From contig NZ_RJLN01000027.1 of assembly GCF_003725545.1 (NCBI RefSeq), forward strand, positions 1 to 64,000: a DNA stretch of 64,000 nt. The letters are read 5' to 3'. A model generated the notes under the pieces. That model was not told the origin of the DNA, made no database searches, and was given only the letters and a program-made list of their open reading frames with translations. Positions 26,378 through 35,150 of the stretch are shown here, in pieces (the first letter of the stretch is position 1; each line of letters opens with the position of its first letter). Source of the stretch: Micromonospora solifontis. GTDB lineage: Bacteria > Actinomycetota > Actinomycetes > Mycobacteriales > Micromonosporaceae. A program made the translations under genes and the position numbers.

Positions 26378-27357
26378 GCGTCGATCCCCAGCATCTGCCG
26401 CAGCTGGTCCGGGCTGAGCCACTGGTCGTTGCGGTCGGACTGGTACGCGAACCCGTCCGGCACCGGCTCGCAGCCGGCCGGCGGCCGGTAGCCCCAGGTG
26501 GCGATGGTCGGTTGCACGATGAACCGGTCGGCCGCGCGGAGCGTCCGGCGGCTGTCGTCCGGCGCGATCATCTCCTCGTGCAGCTTCTCGCCGGGGCGGA
26601 TGCCCACCTCGTGGGTGGTGGCGTCCGGGGCCACCGCCTCGACCAGGTCGAGGATCCGCATGCTGGGGATGCGCGGGACGAACAGCTCGCCGCCCTGCAT
26701 CTGGTCGAACGAATCCAGGACGAACCGCACCGCCTGGTCCAGGGTGATCCAGAACCGGGTCATCCGCTTGTCGGTGATCGGCAGGCTCTTCCCCTCGGCG
26801 GCGAGCCGGCGGAACAGTGGCACCACCGAGCCGCGGCTGCCCATCACGTTGCCGTAGCGGACCACGGCGAAGCGGGTCGGGTGCTGCGCGGCGTAGTGGT
26901 TGGCCGAGACGAAGAGCTTGTCGCCGACCAGCTTGGTGGCGCCGTACAGGTTGATCGGGCTGGACGCCTTGTCGGTGGAGAGGGCGATGACCTTCTGCAC
27001 CCCGGCCTCGATCGCCGCGTCGACGACGTGCTGCGAGCCGGTGATGTTGGTGGCGATGAACTCCGAGGGGTTGTACTCGGCGGTGTCGACCTGCTTGAGG
27101 GCGGCGGCGTGCACCACGTGGTCGACCCCGTGCATCGCCCGGGTGAGGCGGTGCCGGTCGCGGATGTCGCCGATGAACCAGCGCAGCCGGGGGTCGTCCC
27201 CCAACTCCTGGCGCAACTCGTACTGCTTGAGCTCGTCCCGGGAGAACACCACCACCCGGGCCGGCGCGGCCCCGGCGAGGACGTGTCGGAGGAAGGCCTT
27301 CCCGAAGGAACCCGTCCCCCCGGTGATGAGAATGGACGAACCATTCAACGCACTCAA
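26374..27357 (-). CDS. pseB: PseB-like UDP-N-acetylglucosamine 4,6-dehydratase
   Basis: A 327-residue short-chain dehydrogenase-fold enzyme. It has ITGGTGSFGKAFLRHVL (NADP-binding, residues 11-27), VVVFSRDELKQYEL, RWFIGDIRD, HAAALKQVDTAEYNP, STDKAS (D129, K130) and LYGATK (Y138, K142), all close to C. jejuni PseB/FlaA1 inverting dehydratases. It starts the pathway by 4,6-dehydration and C5 epimerisation of UDP-GlcNAc. TTG 27357 is preceded by GGAG at 6 bases; the long 5' open frame looks non-coding. It is the first gene of the leftward operon and divergent from the ACP operon. Confidence 0.92.
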   Translation of the reverse strand: MSALNGSSILITGGTGSFGKAFLRHVLAGAAPARVVVFSRDELKQYELRQELGDDPRLRWFIGDIRDRHRLTRAMHGVDHVVHAAALKQVDTAEYNPSEFIATNITGSQHVVDAAIEAGVQKVIALSTDKASSPINLYGATKLVGDKLFVSANHYAAQHPTRFAVVRYGNVMGSRGSVVPLFRRLAAEGKSLPITDKRMTRFWITLDQAVRFVLDSFDQMQGGELFVPRIPSMRILDLVEAVAPDATTHEVGIRPGEKLHEEMIAPDDSRRTLRAADRFIVQPTIATWGYRPPAGCEPVPDGFAYQSDRNDQWLSPDQLRQMLGIDA

Positions 27358-27579
27358 TTGGTGCTCCGATCGGTGGGTCTGCTGACGGGATGGCACGCTA
27401 GGTGTGGCCGGTAAACATCGCGACGCTCGATGATGAACACCGGTGGCTGGTCGGATGAATGCCGATCGCCTTGCCGGCAAACACTTTTTCCCAGCTCACC
27501 GTCCTGATGGGTGCGACTTTTCCTCGGCTACACTCGGCCGTCGACCCGGCCGTGGGAGCCGGTGGCGAGGAGAGCCGCA
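27358..27579. promoter_or_regulatory. Divergent control region of the pse and ACP-LuxCE operons
   Basis: A 222-bp gap, noticeably less GC-rich than its surroundings, between the TTG of pseB (leftward) and the GTG of the ACP gene (rightward). For the rightward operon TACACT at 27529-27534 is a good -10 candidate, giving a leader of about 40 bases ending in GAGGAG. An imperfect dyad (CCGGTAAACATC near 27408 and GATGAACACCGG near 27433, 9 of 12 pairs) could bind a common regulator. No leftward -10 is convincing; TAGCGT on the minus strand near 27396 is one possibility. Confidence 0.5.
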
Positions 27580-27822
27580 GTGGAACTCGAACAGCTCAGG
27601 ACCGTTTTCCGGAACGCTCTGGAATTGCCAGGTGAATTTCCGGTGGACGAATTGGAATATCGCGGCAACGAGAAGTGGGATTCGCTCGCGCACATGTCGC
27701 TGGTCGCCGCGATCGAGGACGGGTTCGGGGTCATGCTCGACACCGACGAGGTGATCGACCTCAGTTCCTTCGACCGCGCCCGGCAGATCCTGGAGAAGCA
27801 CGGTGTCGTCCTCACCGACTGA
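27580..27822 (+). CDS. Acyl carrier protein
   Basis: An 80-residue acidic helical protein. [19 protein letters not shown] contains the DSL motif with Ser35 as the phosphopantetheine attachment site, and the [19 protein letters not shown] tail is the usual third and fourth helix. GTG 27580 has GAGGAG 7 bases upstream. It is first in an operon with an SDR, an adenylate-forming enzyme, and LuxE- and LuxC-like proteins, so it is probably a dedicated carrier for the acyl group made or reduced by those enzymes and not the housekeeping AcpP. It needs a phosphopantetheinyl transferase encoded elsewhere. Confidence 0.88.
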   Translation: MELEQLRTVFRNALELPGEFPVDELEYRGNEKWDSLAHMSLVAAIEDGFGVMLDTDEVIDLSSFDRARQILEKHGVVLTD

Positions 27823-28555
27823 ACCGGCGCCGGCGCGGTACGCGCTGGTGACCGGGTCGACCCGGGGGATCGGCCGGGCCGTCGCGGCCCGCCTCGCCGC
27901 CGACGGGTACGCGGTCGCGGTGCACGGCCGTACCCGCGACGCCGCCGAGGAGGTGGCCGGCGCGCTGCCCGGCGGGCCGCACCTGGCGGTGCCCGGCGAC
28001 GTCGCCGACCCCGAACAGGTCCGCGCGCTGACCCGGACCGTCTTCGCCCGCTGGCGCCGGCTGGACGCCCTGGTCGTCAACGCCGGCGTGCACGAGGCCG
28101 GACTGCTCGGCGCGGTGGCCGACGCGACGATCGACCGGCTCTTCGCGGTCAACGCGGCCGGCGCCGCGCACACCCTCCAGCAGGGCGCGCGGCTGCTGCG
28201 CCGCGGGCACCGGCCGGCGGCGGTGCTCACCGCCTCGCTGGTCGGCACGGCCGGCGCCGCCGGCCAGGCGGTCTACGCGGCCAGCAAGGCCGCCGTCGAG
28301 GGGCTGACCCGGGCCGCCGCCAAGGAACTCGGCCCGGCCGGGATCCGGGTCAACGCCGTGGCGCCCGGCTTCATCCGTACCGACCTGCTGGCCGACCTGG
28401 ACGCCGACGGACGGGCGGCCCGGGCCGCGGCGACCCCGCTGGGCCGGCTCGGGGAACCGGAGGAGGTGGCCGAGGTGGTCGCGTTCCTGCTCTCCCCGGC
28501 GGCGAGCTTCGTGACCGGTCAGGTGGTCGGGGTGGACGGCGGGCTCACCCCGTGA
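27803..28555 (+). CDS. Short-chain dehydrogenase/reductase, FabG-like
   Basis: A 250-residue classical SDR. It has [20 protein letters not shown] (Rossmann TGxxxGIG), [10 protein letters not shown] (NAG), the catalytic Ser in [14 protein letters not shown], and [20 protein letters not shown] with the YxxxK pair; it ends in [14 protein letters not shown], typical of 3-oxoacyl-ACP reductases. The GTG start lies inside the ACP gene (20-base overlap), with GGAGAAGCACG as ribosome site. Context with the ACP suggests reduction of a 3-ketoacyl-ACP or of an aldehyde or ketone intermediate; the exact substrate is unknown. Confidence 0.87.
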   Translation: MSSSPTEPAPARYALVTGSTRGIGRAVAARLAADGYAVAVHGRTRDAAEEVAGALPGGPHLAVPGDVADPEQVRALTRTVFARWRRLDALVVNAGVHEAGLLGAVADATIDRLFAVNAAGAAHTLQQGARLLRRGHRPAAVLTASLVGTAGAAGQAVYAASKAAVEGLTRAAAKELGPAGIRVNAVAPGFIRTDLLADLDADGRAARAAATPLGRLGEPEEVAEVVAFLLSPAASFVTGQVVGVDGGLTP

Positions 28556-29946
28556 CCGGCCTGCTGCACCCCGACGCCCGCCTGGTCGACGCGGCCGGCG
28601 CCACGCTCGGCGGCGCCGCGCTGCGCGACCGGGTCGCCGACCTCGCCGCCGCCCTGGACCGCCAGCCGCCCGGCGTGGTGCTGGCCGCCATGCCGACCAC
28701 GGTGGACGCCATCGTGCGCTTCCTCGGCGCGTTGCACGCCGGCCGGCCGGTCGCGCTGGTCGACCCGCGTACCGGCGCGGACCGGCTGGCGGACCTGGCC
28801 GAGCGGTTCCGCCCGGCGGTGCTGCTCACCGGCGGCGAACCGGTGCCCGGCTACCGCCCGGGCGCCGACCCGCGGCTGGGCGAGCACCAGCGCCGCACCG
28901 GGGAGCCCGGCCCCGCCCCGCACCCGGACCTCGCGCTGCTGCTGACCACCTCCGGCTCGACCGGCAGCCCCAAGCTGGTCCGGCTCTCCCGCACGGCGGT
29001 GCTGGCCAACGCGGCGGCCATCGCCACCGCGCTCGGCCTGGACGGCGACGAGGTGGCGCCGACCAGCCTGCCGCTGCACTACACCTTTGGGCTGTCGGTG
29101 CTCACCAGCCACCTGCACGCCGGGGCCACCGTGCTGGTCGAGCCGAACCCGCTCACCGCGCGGGACTTCTGGTCCGCGGTGGACCGGCACGGGGTCACCT
29201 CGCTGGCCGCGGTGCCGTACCAGTACGAGATGCTGCGCCGGCTCCGCTTCGATCCGGCCCGCCACCCCCGGCTGCGTACGCTCACCCAGGCGGGCGGGCG
29301 GCTGCACCCCGACCTGGTCGCGGACTTCCACCGGCGGATGGCCGCGGTGGGCGGCCGGCTCTTCGTCATGTACGGGCAGACCGAGGCCACCGCCCGGATG
29401 ACCGTGCTGCCCGCCGACCGGCTGCCCGACAAGCTCGGCTCGGTCGGCCGGCCGGTGCCCGGCGGCGCGGTCGCCGTCGACCCGGGCGACGGGCGCGAGA
29501 CCACCGAACCCGGGCGCACCGGCGAGATCGTCTACCGGGGACCCAACGTGATGATGGGGTACGCGGAGACCGCCGCCGACCTGGCCCGGGGCGACGACCT
29601 GGGCGGGGTGCTGCGCACCGGCGACCTGGGCCGCCTGGACGCCGACGGATTCCTGCACGTCACCGGCCGGACCAAGCGGATCGCCAAGGTGTTCGGCGTG
29701 CGGGTCAACCTCGACGACGTCGAGCGGTCCCTCGGGCACCACGGCCCGGTCGCGGCCGTGGCCGGCGCGGACCGCCTGGTCGTGGTCGCGGAGGGCGCCG
29801 ACGACGACCGGCTGGCCCGGATCCGCGCCGAGGTCGCCGAGGCCCTGGGCACGCACAGCTCCGGAGTCCTGGTGCGCAGCGTCGACGCGCTGCCGCTGAC
29901 CGCCACCGGCAAGCCCGACTACCGAGCCCTGGAGGACCGGTGCTGA
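28552..29946 (+). CDS. AMP-dependent synthetase/ligase (ANL superfamily)
   Basis: A 464-residue adenylate-forming enzyme. [19 protein letters not shown] is the phosphate-binding A3 motif (about 125-143). [11 protein letters not shown] is the A5 motif; [20 protein letters not shown] carries A7/A8; the C-terminal [11 protein letters not shown] supplies the catalytic Lys of the small domain. It is somewhat short at the N-terminus compared with acyl-CoA ligases of ~500 residues. It probably activates a carboxylic acid as acyl-AMP and loads it on the adjacent ACP. It overlaps the SDR stop by GTGA and the LuxE gene by 7 bases. The acid substrate is unknown. Confidence 0.87.
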   Translation: MTGLLHPDARLVDAAGATLGGAALRDRVADLAAALDRQPPGVVLAAMPTTVDAIVRFLGALHAGRPVALVDPRTGADRLADLAERFRPAVLLTGGEPVPGYRPGADPRLGEHQRRTGEPGPAPHPDLALLLTTSGSTGSPKLVRLSRTAVLANAAAIATALGLDGDEVAPTSLPLHYTFGLSVLTSHLHAGATVLVEPNPLTARDFWSAVDRHGVTSLAAVPYQYEMLRRLRFDPARHPRLRTLTQAGGRLHPDLVADFHRRMAAVGGRLFVMYGQTEATARMTVLPADRLPDKLGSVGRPVPGGAVAVDPGDGRETTEPGRTGEIVYRGPNVMMGYAETAADLARGDDLGGVLRTGDLGRLDADGFLHVTGRTKRIAKVFGVRVNLDDVERSLGHHGPVAAVAGADRLVVVAEGADDDRLARIRAEVAEALGTHSSGVLVRSVDALPLTATGKPDYRALEDRC

Positions 29947-30989
29947 CCGACGTGTTCACCCTGACCCAGCCGGAGAAGGAGAAGCGGCTGCGCGACGAGC
30001 TGACCGCCCTGGTGGCCCACCATCGGCGGGCCTGCCCGCCGTACGCCCGGATCCTGGACGCCCTCGGCGCGCGCGACGACGCGGCGGCCCTGGCCGACCT
30101 GCCCTGGCTGCCGGTCCGGCTGTTCAAGACCCGCGCGCTGGTGAGCGTCCCCGAGGACCAGGTGATCCGGGTGCTCACCTCCAGCGGCACCACCGGTGAG
30201 GTGAGCCGCATCCACCTGGACCGGGAGGCGGCGGCCACCCAGTCGCGGATGCTCGCCCGGACCCTCGCCACCGTGCTCGGCCCCCGCCGGCTGCCGATGC
30301 TGGTGGTGGACCGCGCCGGTGTGGTCGGCGACCGCCGCTCCTACTCGGCCCGGGGCGCGGGCGCGCTGGGCATGGTGAACTTCGGCCGGGACCACCTCTG
30401 GCTGCTCGACGCCGACGACCGGCCCGACATCGACGCGCTGCGGACGTTCCTGGACCGGCACGGCGGGGAACCCTTCCTGATCTTCGGGTTCACCTTCATG
30501 GTCTGGACCTACCTGTACGAGGTGGCCCGCGCGCACGGGCTCGACCTGTCCCAGGGCATCCTGGTGCACTCCGGCGGCTGGAAGAAGCTCGCCGACCGGG
30601 CGGTCGACAACGCCGAGTTCCGCCGCCGGCTCGGCGCCGACACCGGCCTGACCCGGATCCACAACTTCTACGGCATGGTCGAGCAGATCGGCACGGTCTT
30701 CCTGGAGGGTCCGGAGGGCGGTTCCCTCTACTGCCCGGACTTCGCCGACGTGATCATCCGGGATCCGGTGACCTGGCGCGAGGCGCCGGTGGGCACGCCC
30801 GGGTTGATCGAGGTGCTGAGCACCCTGCCCACCTCCTACCCGGGGCACGTGCTGCTCACCGAGGACCTGGGCGTGGTGCACGGCGTGGACGACGGGCACT
30901 GGCCCGGCAAGCGGTTCAGCGTGCTCGGCCGGCTGCCCCGGGCCGAGGCGCGCGGATGCAGCGACACCTATCAGGGAGGTACGGCGTGA
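29940..30989 (+). CDS. LuxE-like acyl-protein synthetase
   Basis: A 349-residue protein of the LuxE/PaaK branch of adenylating enzymes. TSSGTTGEVSRIHLD (about 80-94) is the ATP-binding loop; FGFTFMVWTYLYEVARAHG, LVHSGGWKKLADRAVDN and HNFYGMVEQIGTVFLEG match the LuxE domain. A cysteine near the C-terminus (RAEARGCSDTYQG, about C340) sits where LuxE carries its acyl-thioester. In luminous bacteria LuxE activates fatty acid and passes it to LuxC. The GTG start overlaps the previous stop, and its own stop overlaps luxC-like by GTGA. There are no luxAB or luxD genes in the window, so a role in light emission is unlikely. Confidence 0.88.
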   Translation: MLTDVFTLTQPEKEKRLRDELTALVAHHRRACPPYARILDALGARDDAAALADLPWLPVRLFKTRALVSVPEDQVIRVLTSSGTTGEVSRIHLDREAAATQSRMLARTLATVLGPRRLPMLVVDRAGVVGDRRSYSARGAGALGMVNFGRDHLWLLDADDRPDIDALRTFLDRHGGEPFLIFGFTFMVWTYLYEVARAHGLDLSQGILVHSGGWKKLADRAVDNAEFRRRLGADTGLTRIHNFYGMVEQIGTVFLEGPEGGSLYCPDFADVIIRDPVTWREAPVGTPGLIEVLSTLPTSYPGHVLLTEDLGVVHGVDDGHWPGKRFSVLGRLPRAEARGCSDTYQGGTA

Positions 30990-32209
30990 CCGTGCGGATG
31001 CGTTTCCCGGCCGGCGGGACGGTGCCGGTGGCGGACCTGCTGGCCCCCGACGAGGCGGAGCCGCTGACCGTGGGTGACCCGCGGGTGGTGGACTTCCTGG
31101 CCGGGGTCTCCGGTCGGCTGCTCGCCCCGGCGCTCGCCCGGCGGCACCCGGAGCTGGGGTCGCTCGGCTTCTTCCTGCGCCGCCGGGAACTGCTGCGCGC
31201 GGTTGAACGGCTGCGCGGCACGCTCGCGCCGGACACCCTCGCCTTCCCCCGGGGCCGGGTGTTCCACGTCCCGCCGGCCAACGTGGACACCATCTTCGTC
31301 TACTCGTGGGCGCTGTCCGCGCTGGCCGGCAACGCCAACGTGGTCCGGGTGTCGCCGCGCTCGGCGGCCGCCGCCGACGCCGTGCTGGAGGTGCTCAACG
31401 CGGGCCTCGCCGAGGCGGACCCGGTGGTGGCCCGGACCCAGCTCATGGTCACCTACGGCCACGACGACGCGGTGACCGCCCGGCTGAGCGCCGCCTGCGA
31501 CCTGCGGGTCATCTGGGGCGGGGACCGGGCGGTGCAGGACCTCCGGCGGCACCCGCTCGCGCCGGCCGCCCGGGACCTCACCTTCCCGGACCGGTCCTCG
31601 TTCGCCGTGCTGTCGGTGTCCGGCTGGGCGGCGGCCTCGCCGCACCGGCGGCGGGAGGTGGCCATTGCGTTCGCCAACGACGCGTACTGGTTCGATCAGG
31701 CGGCCTGCGCCTCGCCGCGCACGGTGTTCCTGGTCGGCCCGGCCGAACCCGCCGAACGGGTGCGTGCCGAGTTCGTCGCGCTGCTCGACGCGGCGGTGCG
31801 CGAGCGCGGCTGGGACGTGGACGCGGCGATGGCGGTGGAGAAGCGGGTCGGCGCGTACGGGCTGGCCGCCGACGGGGGAGTGCGGCGGATGGAGTTCCAC
31901 CGCAACGCCCTGGCCACCCTGGAGCTGACCGACGTCGCGGCCACCCCCCGGCACTGGCTGGGCGCCGGCACCTTCCCCTTTGTCACCGTGCCCGACCTGG
32001 CGGAGCTGGTGCCGTTCGTACGCCGGCGCGACCAGACCCTCACCCACTTCGGCTTCGCCCGGGACGACCTGGTGGAGCTGGCCCGCCGGCTCGGCGGCCG
32101 GGGCGTGGACCGGATCGTGCCGTTCGGCGCCGCGCTGACCTTCGCGCCGGTCTGGGACGGCCACGACCTGCTGCGGGAGTTCGTCCGCCTGGTCACGGTC
32201 ACCGACTGA
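30986..32209 (+). CDS. LuxC-like acyl-CoA/acyl-protein reductase
   Basis: A 407-residue aldehyde dehydrogenase-fold protein of the LuxC family. FHVPPANVDTIFVYSWALS (about 93-111) and LAGNANVVRVSPRS match the cofactor-binding part, and C241 in WFDQAACASPRTVFLVG is the acyl-accepting cysteine. LuxC reduces an acyl thioester to the aldehyde with NADPH. It would accept the acyl group from the LuxE-like protein or the ACP encoded upstream. GTG 30986 has AGGGAGGTACGGC upstream and overlaps the luxE-like stop. Last gene of the rightward operon; a strong hairpin follows before the convergent pseI gene. Confidence 0.9.
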   Translation: MTVRMRFPAGGTVPVADLLAPDEAEPLTVGDPRVVDFLAGVSGRLLAPALARRHPELGSLGFFLRRRELLRAVERLRGTLAPDTLAFPRGRVFHVPPANVDTIFVYSWALSALAGNANVVRVSPRSAAAADAVLEVLNAGLAEADPVVARTQLMVTYGHDDAVTARLSAACDLRVIWGGDRAVQDLRRHPLAPAARDLTFPDRSSFAVLSVSGWAAASPHRRREVAIAFANDAYWFDQAACASPRTVFLVGPAEPAERVRAEFVALLDAAVRERGWDVDAAMAVEKRVGAYGLAADGGVRRMEFHRNALATLELTDVAATPRHWLGAGTFPFVTVPDLAELVPFVRRRDQTLTHFGFARDDLVELARRLGGRGVDRIVPFGAALTFAPVWDGHDLLREFVRLVTVTD

Positions 32210-32265
32210 CCGCCGGGCCGGGCCGGAACGCCGGCCCGCGCGGGCGGCCGTGATCCACTCCGGCT

Positions 32266-32311
32266 GCGGCGAGTCGGGGCATCCCCGTTCGGGCATGCCC
32301 CGACTCGCCGC
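32266..32311. terminator. 17-bp perfect hairpin between convergent operons
   Basis: 32266-32282 and 32295-32311 are perfect reverse complements; the 12-base middle part contains a further CCCG/CGGG pair, so nearly the whole element folds. It lies between the luxC-like stop (32209) and pseI stop (32334) and should end transcription from both sides. Its length and symmetry also fit a dispersed palindromic element. Confidence 0.75.
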
Positions 32312-32333
32312 GATCCGCGAGCAGGACCGACCG

Positions 32334-33386
32334 TCAGATCTGGTCCCAGGCCAGCGGCGTGCCGCGCGGCACGTCGCGGGTGAAGGTCCGGCCCAGCACC
32401 CGGTCCAGCTCGTCCGGGCGCAGGCCCCCGGCCGGCCGGATGGACCGGACGTTCGCCTGCGTCACCGGCTCACCGGCCCGGACGTCGGCGACCACGTGCA
32501 GCGAGCGGCGGAACCGCAGGCCCTCCCGCTCGGTGGGGGTGGGGCCGACCACCGCGCTGCCCAGCGCGGCCCAGGCACGCTCGGTCTCCACCCGCAGCGC
32601 GGCCAGCTCCGCCGGCTCCAGCGAGAAGTCCGAGTCCACGCCCCCGTCGGCCCGGGCCAGGGTGACGTGCTTCTCGATCAGGCACGCGCCCAGCGCGACC
32701 GAGGCCACCGGCACGCCGATGCCCGGCGTGTGGTCGGAGAGCCCGACCGGCAGGCCGAAGGCGTCGGCCAGCACCGGCACCCGGCGCAGGTTGCTGTCCT
32801 GCGGCGGCGCCGGGTAGGACGCGGTGCAGGCGAGCAGCACCACGCCGTCGGCGCCGCCCTCGCGGGCCGCCCGGACGGCGGCGTCGATCTCCGCCAGGGT
32901 GGCCATGCCGGTGGAGATGACCAGCGGCTTGCCGGTGCTCGCCACCAGCCGGATCAGCGGCAGGTCCACCAGCTCCGACGAGGCGATCTTGTACGCCGGC
33001 GCGTCCAGCTCCTCCAGCAGCTCCACCGCGGTCTGGTCGAACGGCGAGGAGAAGACGGTCAACCCGTGCCGGCGGGCCCGCTCGAAGATCGGCCCGTGCC
33101 ACTCGTACGGCGTGTGCGCGCGCCGGAAGAGCTGGTAGAGGTTCTCCCCGCCCCACAGGTCGTGCCCGTCGGAGATCCGGAAGGCCGGGCCGTCGTGGTC
33201 GATGGTGATCGTGTCCGGGGTGTACGTCTGCAGCTTGAGCGCCTGCGCGCCGCTCGCCGCCACCGCGTCCACGATCCGCAGCGCCCGGTCCAGGCTGCCG
33301 TTGTGGTTGCCGGACAGCTCGGCGACCACGAGCGGCGGCTCGCCGGGACCCACCAGATGCGGGCCGATCTTCACTGTGCTGGTCAT
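32334..33386 (-). CDS. pseI: Pseudaminic acid synthase-like (PseI/NeuB family)
   Basis: A 350-residue PEP-dependent condensing enzyme. PLVVAELSGNHNGSLDRAL, ALKLQTYTPDTITID, FSSPFDQTAVELLE, YKIASSE, STGMATLAEI, LLACTASYPAPPQD and GLSDHTPGIG are the (beta/alpha)8-barrel motifs of NeuB/PseI. The final 65 residues (RRSLHVVADVRAGEPVTQ) form the SAF antifreeze-like domain. The SGNHNGSL and SSPFD forms resemble PseI/SpsE. It joins PEP to the free diacetamido-hexose to give the nonulosonic acid. The ATG overlaps the stop of the acetyltransferase in the same rightmost leftward operon (ATGA). Confidence 0.92.
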   Translation of the reverse strand: MTSTVKIGPHLVGPGEPPLVVAELSGNHNGSLDRALRIVDAVAASGAQALKLQTYTPDTITIDHDGPAFRISDGHDLWGGENLYQLFRRAHTPYEWHGPIFERARRHGLTVFSSPFDQTAVELLEELDAPAYKIASSELVDLPLIRLVASTGKPLVISTGMATLAEIDAAVRAAREGGADGVVLLACTASYPAPPQDSNLRRVPVLADAFGLPVGLSDHTPGIGVPVASVALGACLIEKHVTLARADGGVDSDFSLEPAELAALRVETERAWAALGSAVVGPTPTEREGLRFRRSLHVVADVRAGEPVTQANVRSIRPAGGLRPDELDRVLGRTFTRDVPRGTPLAWDQI

Positions 33387-33886
33387 GTTCCCCTGCTCAT
33401 CTCCGTCCACACCACCTGGCGCGGCGTACCGTCGATCTCCCGCTGGTAACGGCGGACGATCCGGAAACCGAAGCGCCGGTGCAGTGCCAGCACCGGCGTG
33501 TTGTCGGCGAGCGTCTCCCCGCCGAGGGTCCGGGCCCCGAGCACGTCGAAGGCGTGCGCGATCGCCACCCGCTGCAGTCCCAGCCACGCCGGCAGCAGCT
33601 CGCCGCGCTCCTCAAGGCCGTCGACGTCGAGGTAGAAGCCCCAGGTCAGGGCCCGGTCGGGCGACGTCACGCCGGTGAAGGTCACCACGCCGGCCGGACG
33701 CCCCCCGTGCAGGTGGACGAGCACCCGCCGGTCCGGGTCGACGCGGACCGCCTCCCACCAGGCGAGGTGCTCCTCCGGGCCGATCTCGTGCTGGGTGAGG
33801 CTCACCCCGCGCACCTGCGGGTGGTTGCGCCAGCGGCGCATCCGGTCGAGATCACCGGTCCCGGCCGGGCGCAGTGTCGCGGTCAC
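33383..33886 (-). CDS. pseH: GNAT acetyltransferase, PseH/SpsD-like
   Basis: A 167-residue GNAT protein of the RimJ/RimL-like type. TLRPAGTGDLDRMRRWRNHP at the start, GVVTFTGVTSPDRALTWGFYL in the middle, and an acetyl-CoA-binding region LQRVAIAHAFDVLGARTL, followed by ADNTPVLALHRRFGFRIVRR. PseH acetylates the 4-amino group of the UDP-sugar made by PseC, and the linkage to pseI supports that assignment. GTGA overlap with the upstream glycosyltransferase and ATGA overlap with pseI show a tight operon. Confidence 0.84.
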   Translation of the reverse strand: MTATLRPAGTGDLDRMRRWRNHPQVRGVSLTQHEIGPEEHLAWWEAVRVDPDRRVLVHLHGGRPAGVVTFTGVTSPDRALTWGFYLDVDGLEERGELLPAWLGLQRVAIAHAFDVLGARTLGGETLADNTPVLALHRRFGFRIVRRYQREIDGTPRQVVWTEMSRGT

Positions 33887-34992
33887 CGCCGTACCGCCAG
33901 CGCGCCGGACTGCCCGGCGGGCATTGCCGCCGGCTCGACCGACACCGCCGCGGCGGGTGCCGGGCGGGCGGGACGCAGCCGGCCGGCGATCCGGTGCGCC
34001 GCCCGCAGCATCCAGTACGCCGGGTAGCTGTTCGCCGCGACCAGGCGGTGCTTGAGACCGCCCACCCCGCCGGGGCGGTGGTAGCCGCCCGCCGGGCGGT
34101 AGCGGCGGTAGTGCCGGGCCACCCGCCGGAAGAAGGGGCGACGCAGGTCGGCCGGCATCCGGTGGTCGTTGCCGACCACGACCAGCAGGTGGCTGACCAT
34201 CAGCGCGAACAGCTCGGCCCGCAGGCCGGCCTCGTCCGGCCGGGCGGCGGACAGCCAGCCGAAGAGCCGGTCGTACTGGTCGAACGCGTCGAAGTGCCGG
34301 TCGCTGCGGGTGGAGGTGATCGCGCCGGGGCGGCCCTGGCGGTAGCGGTAGCAGATCCGGTCCAGCACAGCGATCCGCTCCGCCGCGATCAGCAGCGGGT
34401 GGCTGAACGGGATGTCCTCGTACCAGCCGGGGAAGAAGCGCAGGCCCAGCTCGGTCAGGAAGGCCCGGCGGACCACCTTGTTCCAGGCGGTGTGCTGGAC
34501 CCGGAGCAGCTCGGGCCGCTCGGCCAGCCGTACGCAGCCGTCGACCCCGCGCAGCAGCGGGCTGCTGGCGTCCTCCTCGATCCGGCCGTCGTGGTGCACC
34601 CGGAGGTGGTCCAGCAGCAGCACGTCCGGCCGGTCGGCGCGCAGCCGCGCCAGCACCGCCGGCACCGAACCCGGCGGGAGCCAGTCGTCGCTGTCCACGA
34701 ACCAGACGTACCGGCCGGTCGCCTCGTCCAGGCCGGCGTTCCGGGCGAGGCCGAGACCCACGTTGTGCGGCAGCGTCACGACGCGTACCGCCGGCCGGCT
34801 GGCGGCGTACGCCCGCAGCAGCTCCCCGCACCGGTCGGGCGAGGCGTCGTCGACCGCCACCAGTTCCACGTCGGCCGCGTCGGCGGCGTCCAGCCCGTCG
34901 AGGATCGAGTCGAGGCACTGGTGCAGGTGCGCTTCCACGCCGTGCACGGGCACGACGACACTCAGCAGCGGGTGTCGAGTCTCAGTGACCAC
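33883..34992 (-). CDS. Family 2 glycosyltransferase, WcaA/teichoic-type
   Basis: A 369-residue protein. LLSVVVPVHGVEAHLHQCLD, ELVAVDDASPDRCGELL, LGLARNAGLDEATGRYVWF and VDSDDWLPPGSV (DXD) are standard GT2 motifs in residues 9-110. The region HTAWNKVVRRAFLTELGLRF and WYEDIPFSHPLLIAAER (ED) is like teichoic and capsular glycosyltransferases that act on polyol-phosphate polymers. The C-terminus is basic and then Ala/Pro-rich. It shares an operon with PseH and PseI, so it may add the nonulosonate-containing unit or a neighbouring sugar. GTG start at 34992. Confidence 0.86.
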   Translation of the reverse strand: MVTETRHPLLSVVVPVHGVEAHLHQCLDSILDGLDAADAADVELVAVDDASPDRCGELLRAYAASRPAVRVVTLPHNVGLGLARNAGLDEATGRYVWFVDSDDWLPPGSVPAVLARLRADRPDVLLLDHLRVHHDGRIEEDASSPLLRGVDGCVRLAERPELLRVQHTAWNKVVRRAFLTELGLRFFPGWYEDIPFSHPLLIAAERIAVLDRICYRYRQGRPGAITSTRSDRHFDAFDQYDRLFGWLSAARPDEAGLRAELFALMVSHLLVVVGNDHRMPADLRRPFFRRVARHYRRYRPAGGYHRPGGVGGLKHRLVAANSYPAYWMLRAAHRIAGRLRPARPAPAAAVSVEPAAMPAGQSGALAVRR

Positions 34993-35137
34993 CCGGACAC
35001 GATCGAGGCTGCGGGTGGACAGGCCCGAAACCTGACGTTTCCCCCGGAGGTGGGCTCCCTGAACACCCTCCGAGCGCTGGGTTAACGGCCGAGCACCCGG
35101 GCGTGGATGGGCTTTCCCGGCCTGGACGTCGCCCCGG

Positions 35138-35143
35138 TAGGGT
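35138..35143 (+). promoter_or_regulatory. -10 box for a probably leaderless acyltransferase gene
   Basis: TAGGGT ends 7 bases before the ATG at 35151 and there is no Shine-Dalgarno sequence, the pattern of a leaderless actinobacterial transcript. Confidence 0.5.
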
Positions 35144-35150
35144 CGCCGGA

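Noticed and set aside
29940..32209. Bioluminescence operon (luxCDABE) interpretation
   Set aside because: Only LuxE- and LuxC-like genes are present. No LuxA/LuxB luciferase or LuxD acyltransferase is encoded nearby, and the operon includes ACP, SDR and adenylation genes instead.
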